Shown here in pieces: positions 11,901 to 21,480 of a DNA stretch of 64,000 nucleotides; position 1 is the first letter of the stretch; each line of letters opens with the position of its first letter. A program made the translations under genes and the position numbers. Location: the NCBI GenBank assembly GCA_016785225.1, contig JAFBJZ010000618.1:206501-270500 (forward strand). The letters run 5' to 3'. The stretch is from Psettodes erumei. Its lineage: Eukaryota; Chordata; Actinopteri; Pleuronectiformes; Psettodidae. The notes beneath the pieces were generated by a model. The model saw nothing but the letters and a program-made list of their open reading frames with translations, ran no database searches and was not told the DNA's origin.

Positions 11901-12727
11901 AAAGTTTCAGTGAGTTACGAAAAGAATTTGGGCTGGAAAACAAAGAATTTTTTCGTTACCTGCAAATAAGAGATTTTTTTGATAAAAGAATCAAACCAAC
12001 ATTGTCCAGAGAGGGCAATACAGTGATATATACTCTAACTGAAGCCTACAAAAAGAAGAATTAAAAAAAAATAATATCTAAAATATGTCAAGGTCTTCAG
12101 AAACAGAATGGGATCAACACAGGATACATTAAAGCAAAATGGGAGAAAGAACTAAATATAGAAATATCAGAGGAGGATTGGTGTTCTATGTGGAGTGCAG
12201 AGCATTCATCTACAAGTTCTACAAGTGGAGAATATTCGGCTGAAAGAACTTATTTTCGTTTTTTCACTACACCTCTTATAAAAAGCAAATTCTCTCAATC
12301 ACAAGACCAGTGCTGGAGGCAGTGTGGAAACATGAATGCAGATCATTCCCATATATTTTGGCTATGCCCAAAAATTCAAACCTTTTGGGTCTTGTATGTA
12401 CTACTGTGGCAAAGATCTTGGGATACACAATCCCTAACAATGTGATGGTCCTCTATTTCTGTCCTAAATGAAAATGTGGTTATTAGAAAAGACTAATATC
12501 TGTATAAAATACTGTTGATGGCTTGTAAAAACGTTATAACAAAATGCTGATATAAAACAGAATCTCCAAGCATTAATCAATGGATGGACAAAGTGAAGGA
12601 AATGTGTTTAATGGAAAAGATGACTTTCTCTCTCCGAGCAAGAGGAGCAACCTTTTCCAGGAAATGGGAGAAATGGACTGCTTTTATCAAAACAACTGAA
12701 CAACAGTTGTTACACACTAACAAGTAA
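8981..12727 (+). pseudogene. L1 ORF2 (endonuclease-reverse transcriptase), multiply broken
   Basis: The start ATG at 8981 opens MQSNNVRIASLNVNVLNN, the usual apurinic-endonuclease-like N-terminus. 'VIYLQET' (catalytic Glu), 'VNVYVPPNSDR', 'CAGDFNMTLNAKLD' and 'SDHSIIHLNIHLTR' follow in three frames. The reverse transcriptase reads 'IRRLKSNKTPGSDGF', 'EAIISVIPKQGKK', then 'GLFADDVIVAL' (F-A-D-D) at about 11068. The C-terminal cluster C-x3-C-x6-H-x-H-x4-C sits at 12319-12366, and the frame closes at TAA 12725-12727. At least ten stops or shifts are present, for example at 9088, 9385, 9657, 10549 and 11161. Overall length matches a 1.25-kilocodon L1 ORF2. Confidence 0.9.
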
Positions 12728-12859
12728 AGACACTGGACATTATATGTAGGACTTTCAACTGAGGAGCCCCCATGTTTTCATTTGTGTTTTTGTTTTATTG
12801 TCTTGACAGTTTGTTATCAACTTGTTTTCTCTGAAAATACTAAATAAAAAGTATTTTAA

Positions 12860-12873
12860 AAAAGCAATCTGGT
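12860..12873. repeat. L1 target-site duplication, right copy
   Basis: aaaagcaatctggt, identical to 7791-7804. The first A residues merge with the L1 tail. Confidence 0.9.
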
Positions 12874-13518
12874 CTATGCAGTCCAATGCAGTGAGGAATG
12901 CAAAGACCTCTACACTGGAAAAACCAAAAAAACCACAACAGGTGTATGGCCCAGCACAGAAGGGCCAACTCCTCAGGCCTAGACTCCACTGTATACTTGC
13001 ATCTCAAGGAGAAAGCCCACTCTTTTGATGACACCAATGTTCATATTTGAGAGAAGACAGATGGTTTGAAAGAGGAGTAAAGGAAACCATCTATGTTAAA
13101 CTGGAAAAAACAACTCTCAACAGAGGAGGTGGTCTTCAACACCACCTATCACCTACCTACAATGCCATCCTTTCTACACTTCCCAGGAAATTCAAAAACA
13201 ACATCTGTTTACAAATGGCCTCATGTGAATCTAACGACTCCCGTCAACACAATAGAGCACGTACAAAGTCGAAACTACCATCCCCAACGACAGTCACTCC
13301 GATGACTGTTGTTGCACACTCATGACCCTATGACATCATTGGCCTTGTGACAATCCCCCACAGATATTAAATACCCTGGATCTCCACACCAGTTTTTTCA
13401 GACTAGCTCACCCTAGTCAGACCAGCACGAACTGATGAAGCCTCTTGGATGAGAGGCAAAACGTCTTCAAGTCTTACAAAGTAAGCCCAGTTGATTTCGA
13501 TTAAAATGTCCTTGAGCT
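12874..13518 (+). pseudogene. Penelope-like element, right part: GIY-YIG endonuclease and 3' end
   Basis: The frame resumes as Y-A-V-Q-C, with 'SEECKDLYTGKTK' supplying the second half of the GIY-YIG signature (L-V-Y ... L-Y-T-G). After a shift near 12920 it reads 'ESPLFDDTNVHILREDRWFE', 'RGVKETIYVKLEKTTLNRGG' and 'HHLSPTYNAILSTLPRKF', the conserved C-terminal part of the endonuclease domain of Penelope-like elements. The 3' untranslated part runs to about 13518 and contains a hammerhead-like motif. The fragment lies in sense opposite to the surrounding retrovirus. Confidence 0.85.
13429..13468 (+). ncRNA. Hammerhead-ribozyme-like motif in Penelope 3' region
   Basis: CTGATGA (13432-13438) is followed by a 6-bp stem (GCCTCT 13440-13445 with AGAGGC 13452-13457), then AAAAC (13458-13462) and GTC (13463-13465). 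Flanking GAA (13429-13431, overlapping the core by position) and TTC (13466-13468) can form a short stem I. Hammerhead motifs are known in Penelope-like elements. Two departures suggest it is inactive: the expected G of GAAAC is A at 13458, and an unpaired A sits before stem II. Confidence 0.45.
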
Positions 13519-13528
13519 AGAAGAACTG
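13519..13528. repeat. Candidate target-site duplication of Penelope-like element (right)
   Basis: tagaagaact, identical to 7687-7696. Confidence 0.55.
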
Positions 13529-13558
13529 CTACCAAAATCTGAACCAACACTGTTCCCA

Positions 13559-14590
13559 TCAGTCCTCTGCATGTTCTTCCACAATTTGTTCCGAGCCTTC
13601 ATCATCTCGGCTCTGTGAGCGTGGTGCCTCTTTTTTTGGTGCTTTGATGCAATGCGATAAATGATACCACATAGGAGACCCTTTAACCTGGACCACTGTT
13701 CCAGTACTGCGAACAACTTCAAATGGTCCTTCACGGCCTTCGTTATACCACTTCCTTCTAAACACCTTCATGAATACCTTGTCTCCACGTTGCAATGTAC
13801 TCCTCTTTTGCTCATCGAGTCTCTCCTGCACCTCCTCTTTCCTTTGCCTGTCAGAAACATATGTGGATATTCTTTTATGCAAACTAGCCATATATGTAAT
13901 GTATACTCTCATTTCATTTTCCAAAAGGGCCAGGCTTGGACCTTTTCCACTTGTGCGCAAACAAGGCACTGGCATGCATCTTCCCGTAGCCAACTCATGA
14001 GGTGTCATATGTAAATCATGCAAGCTCACTCGAGCGACACACCATTAGTGCCAATGGAAGTGCCACTACCCAATTTTGACCCGTATGCTGGCAGATTGTG
14101 ACAATACGATTTTTCAGAACACTTTGGCTTTGTGGATGATAGACTGCTGCAACATGCTGTTTAATTTGCAATTTTTGTAAAATCTGTTTTGTTATCTTAT
14201 CCACAAACTCCTTCCCATTGTCTGAAGATATCCGATCTGAAAGTCCCCACCTGCTTATGACCTCTCTACAAAAAGAAGCAGACAGACTGAGCATTCTTCC
14301 ACTTGGTTGGACAAGCCTCAGGCCATTGTGAAAATCTGTCCACAATGACTAACATATATCTCTTACCTTCAACTGGTTTTATCATGTCAACAAAGTCCAC
14401 TACAAGTTCACGCATAGGAACCCTTGGAGTTGGAATATAACCAGGAGGAACCATCACACCCCTTTGAATATTGTTTTTCAGACAGATAGTACTCCTAACA
14501 CCAAAGACATAATCAATCTGCTCAAGCAAGTATGGCATGGTGCCCAAAATCCATACTCTTTCTCCTAACTTCCCCCCTTGCAACATGAGT
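13559..14590 (-). pseudogene. Endogenous retrovirus integrase (pol 3' end), broken
   Basis: Three overlapping minus frames give an integrase core and C-terminal domain. The upstream part (14586-14266) carries the first catalytic Asp region (VVDFVDM) and a 'LVIVDRFSQWPEA' strand. The next frame (14345-14016) has the second Asp (SSDNGKEF) and HPQSQ. The last frame (14029-13559) has the basic C-terminal domain with 'RRKWYNEGREGPFEVVRS' and a WYHLSHC segment. The segment after HPQSQ has a deletion that removes the third catalytic residue, the Glu. Frames shift near 14300 and 14030. No protease or reverse transcriptase is visible upstream. Confidence 0.85.
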
Positions 14591-15740
14591 TACCCATGTG
14601 CTTCCTAAATCATTAGACCTAACAGATCTGGAGGTGCTATTATCAGTCCCTCATGATTGCTCCAAAGACCAGTAGAATCCCAGGGGACCTTGGTCTAGCC
14701 ACAACTGTTTATCCATTGCAGGAACAGTTTCCTGCATTAGAATCACATTCCTAATTGTAATTTTATCTTGCAAAATTTCCTCGACCTCTTCTTCTCCAGG
14801 TCTGTACATGACCCAAAACTGTCTGTGGACAGGAAGCAACTGGAAACTATGGTGATAACTGGGGAGATTGGAGTTGAGGCTGGTTTGGCTACGACTGTGA
14901 TAATGGTTGATTAATCGGAGGCTGACTCTGTATAACCAGAGGTTGCTTCTTCTCCTTTTTGTTATCCACCAGTTGTATGTGAGTGAGTTTTCTACGGGTC
15001 TCTTGTTCCTGCTCTTTCTGGTCATGTTTCTTTTTCCTATATAGCCCCAACTGATGAGTTTATGATCCGTGTAAACACCCTTGGCCATGCCAAACTTGAC
15101 TGCTCCATTTGATTCAAGTCTGGGTCATTTCCTGTGACATTTTTCCACAGTTGATGGGCTCTCGACACATAGGCCCTCAGGTTTTCTTCCTGTCCCAGTG
15201 GCTAATTAAGAATATTATCAGGATGTACATTCATACACTGGAAATGTATCTCAGTGATCTCCACACTCAACCTCAGTTTGCTGCAAACAGCTCTGAATCA
15301 TTCACAGCAGTCCCCACATATTGATTAAGTACAGCTTTCTGTAGAATCTCTTCCGTAGCTGGAACCCCAAGGAGCTTATCCAAAAGTCTCTTAATATCTC
15401 CTATGGCAGTTTGCATTCCCATCATAATCTCTTCTAACTTTGAAATCAAAGGATATGCTCCATCATGAAGAGTAGCTAACTTCGCAAGTATATCTGACAT
15501 ATCTGTACACTACCAAGGCTTGTTCTCCAAAGTCTGTCCTTGGACAACCACTGGACACATGTCCTCTGATGTCTGATGCCCTTTTCTTGAGCACAAGTGT
15601 TCTTTAGCTTTCTGGTCTAGTAGATTTATCCAAGTAGAAAAGGCATTGATCTATACTTTTTTCTCTGTGTGTGAGAAAGATGCATTAATTTCTGCCATTA
15701 GTTTTTCTATTTCTTTGGCATTTTTTTCTTATTTCTTCAA
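14591..15740 (-). pseudogene. Endogenous retrovirus gag-like remnant, internally deleted
   Basis: A minus frame at 15500-15273 begins MSDILAKLATLHDGAYPLIS and is followed by further short frames to about 14651. Its place upstream of integrase and its helical, charged composition suggest gag, but there is no zinc knuckle or other decisive motif. Protease, reverse transcriptase and RNase H, normally 2 kb or more, are absent between this block and integrase. To the right, homology stops at about 15740, where the tandem array begins, so the 5' LTR is missing. Confidence 0.45.
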
Positions 15741-15744
15741 AACT

Positions 15745-18700
15745 CAGCTTCATTGGCGCTGTCACTTTTATGGAATATGAAAATGCAGATGTCTCGGGGA
15801 GGGGATTATTATCAAACATGGGAAGTTTGGCTGAGATCCGATCACGAACAGTGAAGTTATGGCAGACCACACACCAAGTTTGAAGTCGATACGATGAAAT
15901 CCCTAGGAGGAGTTCGTTCAAATATAAGATGTGCGAATGGTGAAAAATGTGCCAAACTTCCATATTCAAATCAAAATGGCCGACTTCCTGTTGGGTTTGA
16001 GTCATGGCCGCAAGAGACTTTTTTGAAGGTCTTCTAATGCTCTATGCATCCACCAAATTTCATCCGCCTCGGCCAAAATAACCCCAACAGGGAGGGGTAT
16101 TTGAAAATTTCCAGGGGGCGCCACCGAGCCATTTCGCCCCGCCCATTTTCGAGACCCTTAAAATATGTAATTTTTCGCGGGACCTGACGCGTGTGCAAAA
16201 TTTGGTGAGTTTTTGAGCATGTTCATGACTCGAAAAATGCGAGTTAATTGTCGTGAAAATAATGATAATAATAATTAAAACTGCAAGCAGTGATAACGGG
16301 CCCTCGCACCCCTGCGCCAACTCGGGGGACCCGGCTGACGCTGAATTCCCCGATTTTCCCCGAAAACCCCGATGCGGAGGCGTTTTTGAACATTTCCTCC
16401 TGTCGTCAATAGGTGGCGCTATGACAATAGGACCATATAGTCCCATAGATCTCTTCAGGCCAGTGCTCTGATTATACGTGTGTAATTTGAGGCAGATCGG
16501 ACAAGGTATGTGCAAATTAGACCACTTTGATGGTGATGGCGAAGGATCCACATTCGCCGCGCCGCCACTGGGCTTTGGGGTTTGGCTGAGATCGGAACAA
16601 GTACACTGAAGTTATGGCAGTTTCATGCTTTCTGACAAAACATCAAAATTCACCGTGCCGCCACACCCATTTCGTGCGCGGGCCATAAAAGCTTTTGATA
16701 ACTTTTGATCACCAAGGCCTCGAGAGTCAGCACACCAAGTATGAAGTCGATACGACGAAATCCCTAGGAGGAGTTCGTTCAAATATAACATGTGCGAATG
16801 GCGAAAAATACGTTAAATTTTCATATTCAAATCAAAATGGCTGACTTCCTGTGAGGTTTGAGTCATGGCTGCAAGAGACTTTTTTGAAGGTCGTGGCACG
16901 TTTCACACACCGACTGAATTTCACCCGCCTCGGTCAAAATAACCTCAATGGGGAGGGGTTTTTGAAAATTTCTTCCTGTCGCCAATAGGTGGCGCTATTA
17001 AAGTATGACCATATACTCCCACATATCTCTTCAGGCCGCCACTCTGATTGTACGTGTGTAATTTGAGGCACATCGGCCAGGGTATGTGCAAATTAGACCA
17101 CTTTGATGGTGATGGCGGCGATCCACATTCGCCGCGCACCGCCACGGGCCGCCATGAGGCGAGAGCACGCCATCTTCTGAATCCAGCATCTACCATGTCT
17201 CAAGGCTTACCACAGTAAAATTTTGCTTCATCGGATTTAGATACTTGATGTTGAACATCAAAGTACAAAATGTGTGATTTCCTGTCGCCAATAGGTGGCG
17301 CTGTCACTTTTATGGAATATAATTATGCAGATGTCTCAAGGACTGGATTATTATCATACATGTGAAGTTTGGCTGAGATCGGAGCATGTACACTGAAGTT
17401 ATGGCAGTTTCCTTTTTTCTGGCGAAACATCAAAATTCGCCACGCCACCACGCCCATTTCGTTCACGTACCATTAAAGCTTTTGATAACTTTTGATCACC
17501 AAAGCCTCGAGACTCAGTACACCAAGTTTGAAGTCGATACGACGAAATCCCTAGGAGGAGTTCGTTCAAATATTACATGTGCGAATGGCGAAAAATACGT
17601 CAAATTTTCATAATCAAATCAAAATGGCTGACTTCCTGTGAGGTTTGAGTCATGGCTGCAAGAGACTTTTTTGAAGGTCGTGGGACGTTTCACACACCGA
17701 CTGAATTTCATCCGCCTCGGTCAAAATAACCTCAATGGGGAGGGGTTTTTGAAAATTTCTTCCTGTCGCCAATAGGTGGCGCTATTAAAGTATGACCATA
17801 TACTCCCACATATCTCTTCAGGCCGCCACTCTGATTGTACGTGTGTAATTTGAGGCACATCGGCCAGGGTATGTGCAAATTAGACCACTTTGATGGTGAT
17901 GGCGAAGGATCCACATTCGCCGCGCCGCCACTGGGCTGCCATGAGGCGGGAGCACGCCATCTTCTGAATCCAGCATCTACCATGTCTCAAGGCTTACCAA
18001 AGTAAAATTTAGCTTCATCGGATTTAGATACTTGATGTTGAACATCAAAGTACAAAACATGTGATTTCCTGTCGCCAATAGGTGGCGCTGTCACTTTTAT
18101 GGAATATGATTATGCAGATGTCTCAAGGAGTGTATTATTATCATACATGTGAAGTTTGGCTGAGATCAGAGCACGTACACTGAAGTTATGGCAGTTTCGT
18201 GCTTTCTGGCTAAACATCAAAATTCGCCGCGCCACCACGCCCATTTCGTTCACGTACCATTAAAGCTTTTGATAACTTATGATCACCAAAGCCTCGAGAG
18301 CCAGTACACCAAGTTTGAAGTCGATACAACGAAATCCCTAGGAGGAGTTCGTTCAAATACAACACGTGCAAACGGTGAAAAATACGCCAAATTTTTACAT
18401 TCAAATCAAAATGGCTGACTTCCTGTAAGGTTTGAGTCATGGCCCAAGAGACTTTTTTGAAGATCAGGGGACGTTCCACACACCTACTGAATTTCATCCG
18501 CCCAGGTCAAAATAACCTCAATGGGGAGGGGTTTTTAAAATTTTCTTCCTGGCGCCAATAGGTGGCGCTATGACAATAGGACATATAGTCCCATAGATCT
18601 CTTCAGGCCAGTGCTCTGATTATACGTGTGTAATTTGAGGCAGATTGGACAAGGTATGTGCAAATTAGACCACTTTGATGGTGATGGCGAAGGAGCACGC

Positions 18701-19435
18701 CATCTTGTAAATCCAGCATCTACCATGTCTCAAGGCTTACCACAGTAAAATGTAGCTTCATCGGATTTAGATGCTTGATGTTGAACATCAAAGTACAAAA
18801 CATGTGATTTCCTGTCGCCAATAGGTGGCGCTGTGACTTTCAATGAATATGAATATGCGGATACCTCCGGGAAGGGAGTATTATCATACATGTGAAGTTT
18901 GATGGAGATCAGACCACATACGCTGAAGTTATGGCAGTTTCGTGCTTTCTGGCGAAACATCAAAATTCGCCGCGCCACCACGCCCATTTCGTTCACGTAC
19001 CATTAAAGCTTTTGATAAATTTTGATCACCAAAGCCTCGAGAGTCAGTACACCAAATTTGAAGTCGATACAACGAAATCCCTAGGAGGAGTTCGTTCAAA
19101 TACAACACGTGCGAATGGCCAAAAACGGCCCAAATTTGCATATTCAAATCAAAATGGCCGACTTCCTGTTGGGTTTGAGTCATGGCCGCAAGAGACTTTT
19201 TCGAAGGTCTTGTCCTTCTCTACGCACCCACCAAATTTCATCTGTCTCGGTCGAAATAACCCCAATGGGGAGGGGTATTTGAAAATTTCCAGGGGGCGCC
19301 ACCGAGCCATTTTGCTCCACCCATTTTTGAGATCCTTAAAATACGCAATTTTTCGCCGGACCTGACGCGTGTGCAAAATTTGGTGAGTTTTTGAGCATGT
19401 TCAGGCCTCGAAAAATGCGCTAGAAAAGTCGTGAA
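15745..19435 (+). repeat. Tandem array of ~787-bp fish repeat units
   Basis: The landmark 'gccaataggtggcgct' followed by 'attaaag' or 'atgacaatag' occurs at about 16405 (as gtcaatagg), 16981, 17768 and 18554; the last three are spaced 787 and 786 bp. A second landmark, the same core followed by 'gtcacttttatgg' or a close variant, occurs at about 17287, 18074 and 18817 (787 and 743 bp), with a truncated copy at 15752. Each unit also holds 'gaagttatggcagttt', 'aagcttttgata', 'ctaggaggagttcgttcaaa' and 'atcaaaatggc(c/t)gacttcctg'. Both outer units end with 'gcatgttca...ctcgaaaaatgcg' and then AAT repeats. I know this repeat from many teleost assemblies but cannot name its class. The open frames inside it are not supported as genes. 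Confidence 0.85.
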
Positions 19436-20345
19436 AAGAATAATAATAATAATAATAATAATGATAATAATAATAATAACAATAATAAAAAGAAAAATAA
19501 TAATAATCCCTTGAAATACAATAGGGCCTTCGCACTGAAGGTGCTCGGGCCCTAATAATAATATTATTAAATATAATAATAATCTTTCGAATTACAATAG
19601 GGCCTTCGCACTGAAGGTGCTCGGGCCCTAATAATAGTAATAATAATAATAATAATAATAATTTTTAAAAAAAGAAAAATAATAATAATCCCATGAAATA
19701 CAATAGGGCTTCGCACCATTTCGGTGCTCGGGCCCTAATAATAGTAATAATAATAATAATAATAATAATTTTTAAAAAAAGAAAAATAATAATAATCCCA
19801 TGAAATACAATAGGGCTTCGCACTGTTTCAGTGCTCGGGTCCTAATAATAATTTTTAAAAAAAGAAAAATAATAATAATCCCTTGAAATACAATAGGGCT
19901 TCGCACCGTTTTGGTGCTCGGGCCCTAATAATAATTTTTAAAAAAAGAAAAATAATAATAATCCCTTGAAATACAATAGGGCTTTGCACCGTTTCGTTGC
20001 TCGGGCCCTAATAATAATAATATTTTTTTAAAAAAGAAAAATAATAATAATCCCTTGACATACAATAGGGCTTCGCACCGTTTTGGTGCTCGGGCCCTAA
20101 TAATAATAATAATAAAAAAAAGAAAAATAATAATAATCCCTTGAAATACAATAGAGCTTCGCACCGTTTCGGTGCTCGGGCCCTAATAATAATAATAATA
20201 ATTTTTAAAAAATAATAATAATCCCTTGAAATACAATAGGGCTTCGCACTGAAGGTGCTCGGGCCCTAATAATAATAAAAAAATATTTTTTTAAATCCCT
20301 TGAAATACAATAGGGCTTCGCACCGTTTCGGTGCTCGGGCCCTAA
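19436..20345 (+). repeat. Array of ten short stem-loop repeats with AAT spacers
   Basis: Ten copies of a module: (aat)n, 'cccttgaaatacaatagg', then a stem-loop of the form GGC-TTC-GCACC-GTTTC-GGTGC-TCG-GGCCCT. Cores are near 19523, 19599, 19705, 19812, 19895, 19978, 20067, 20153, 20237 and 20312. Spacing is 75-107 bp, varying with the AAT tract and an A-rich 'tttttaaaaaaagaaaa' spacer present in most. The module continues directly from the 787-bp array and looks like amplification of that repeat's terminal stem-loop. A degenerate version is also present near 16299. Confidence 0.9.
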
Positions 20346-20527
20346 TCATAAAAACTCTTTCTAATGTATGAGGGGCAGTACAACGTCATGTTTGTCCCGT
20401 AGGAGGATGTCTGTGTCGGGACGCAAGCAGTGTTACATTGGTACCGTATCACGTAATATAACCCTAGGTATGCGCCTATATCAACTGTAGGAGTTCCCCT
20501 TTTATCGGCTCTTCCTCTTTTGATTAT

Positions 20528-20804
20528 TATATAGTGTGGCAGTGGGCACAACGGAGAGGGAGAGACCGCGCGTTGACAAGCGTGCATCCAGGAAACACTC
20601 GCAGACGAGCCTGGGGCGAGCTGAAGGCGAGGAGCCGCTGTGCTAGCGAGCAGTGTCGTAAAGAAGGAGAATGCAGTAACGATGCTGACGCGGTGTGCTG
20701 GAGACATGCGGTACTCTTCACTTCTCCGCCAGCTCACACTGTAGTTAGTGCATCGTTCCGGTCCAGTCCTTCTCTGCTGGGATTTGTCCTTGCTGAATGC
20801 CGGC
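20528..20804 (+). promoter_or_regulatory. Candidate TATA promoter and 5' UTR
   Basis: TATATAG at 20528-20534 is followed by about 280 bp that is richer in CpG and GC than its surroundings, with 'gaccgcgcgttgacaagcg' and several further CpGs. It lies directly upstream of a possible first coding exon with a consensus donor. This is inference from composition and signals only. No transcript evidence is available. Confidence 0.35.
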
Positions 20805-20838
20805 ATGCCCACTGTTCCTTTCCTCACACTGTTCGTGG
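20805..20838 (+). CDS. Possible first coding exon with signal-peptide start (partial)
   Basis: ATG at 20805 opens MPTVPFLTLFV and one base of the next codon, then a donor G|GTAAGTT at 20839. The short hydrophobic start resembles the beginning of a signal peptide, and a phase-1 intron at that point is common in secreted and receptor genes. I do not recognise the protein, and no matching second exon was found in the next 43 kb. The exon could instead be non-coding. Confidence 0.25.
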
Positions 20839-21279
20839 GTAAGTTCAGCGCACGTTCCTTCATCTGCAGCTTCTTGGCTGCAGATCGACGTGGGCGCGCG
20901 TGAGTGAGTAGGGTGTCGTCTTTATTGTGCTGTTTAATCAGACAGGTTTTTAAATGTTTTTTGAGTGTGTGCTCAGAGAAAAGTGTTATGAGAGTGAGTT
21001 GTTGCATTGTATATTTTTTTGCAAACCACGTCCTTTGGAAAGGAACCCTAGTTAATGGTAAGCAGTAGACTATCAAAGAGTATGCAAAAACAGGACACAG
21101 GAGAGAATATTGCAGTGCTGGCATATTTATGAATATACATCTTACCCTCCATTGTTACCAGTAGGCACAATAAGGCAATTGTAACACTAATGAGCAGCAC
21201 CTGTTAAATAAATCAAAATAACATAACATAACCTTGTGGTGTATTAGTACAGAGGCCACTATGACAGTGATTCCCATGT

Positions 21280-21280
<1 letters not shown>
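20839..21280. other. Unassigned sequence after candidate exon
   Basis: CpG density falls quickly after about 20910. A 260-codon minus frame spans 21124-20342 but has no recognisable domain and overlaps the end of the stem-loop array, so I regard it as accidental. Confidence 0.35.

Positions 21281-21282
<2 letters not shown>

Positions 21283-21321
<39 letters not shown>
21283..21321. repeat. (CA)n microsatellite
   Basis: About 19 CA units. Confidence 0.95.
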
Positions 21322-21323
<2 letters not shown>

Positions 21324-21326
21324 CAT

Positions 21327-21480
21327 AACATCACAGTACTGTGCAAAAAAGGCCACCGCAGACCACAGCTTTTCCACTGATTTTTATTCCAGTCTCTTTG
21401 AGCTTCGGCATATCTTTGACCTTTCACTCTTTAAAAGAACGGGTTTCTTGGCTGTTGCCCTTCCAAAAACACCACTACTG
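21327..21480 (+). mobile_element. Tc1/mariner-like element end
   Basis: Starts with 'acagtactgtgcaaaa', the kind of terminal sequence found on many fish Tc1-like elements, followed by 'ttttccactgatttttattc', 'cagtctctttgagctt' and 'ggtttcttggctg'. The same order occurs at 63218-63345 with about 80 percent identity by eye. No transposase is present in this copy. Confidence 0.6.

Larger units (their letters stand above)
7805..12859 (+). mobile_element. Near-full-length L1-type LINE
   Basis: A 5.05-kb insertion bounded by a perfect 14-bp target-site duplication and ending in an A-rich tail (about 12837-12859). It contains a 5' UTR of about 140 bp, an ORF1 remnant, a spacer of about 250 bp and an ORF2 remnant of about 3.7 kb with endonuclease, reverse transcriptase and C-terminal cysteine-cluster regions, in canonical L1 order. 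Many frameshifts and stops show it is dead. It is inserted in a Penelope-like element and interrupts the reading frame between the codons for N-L-V and Y-A-V-Q-C. Confidence 0.9.

Noticed and set aside
16060..16551. 163-codon minus frame and similar frames inside the 787-bp array
   Set aside because: Equivalent frames in other units are broken differently, and the conserved phrases are conserved at nucleotide rather than codon level.
20342..21124. 260-codon minus-strand open frame
   Set aside because: It overlaps the stem-loop array and the CpG-richer candidate promoter. It has no domain, no homologous motif and low-complexity basic stretches; long chance frames are expected where CpG-rich DNA reduces stop codons.
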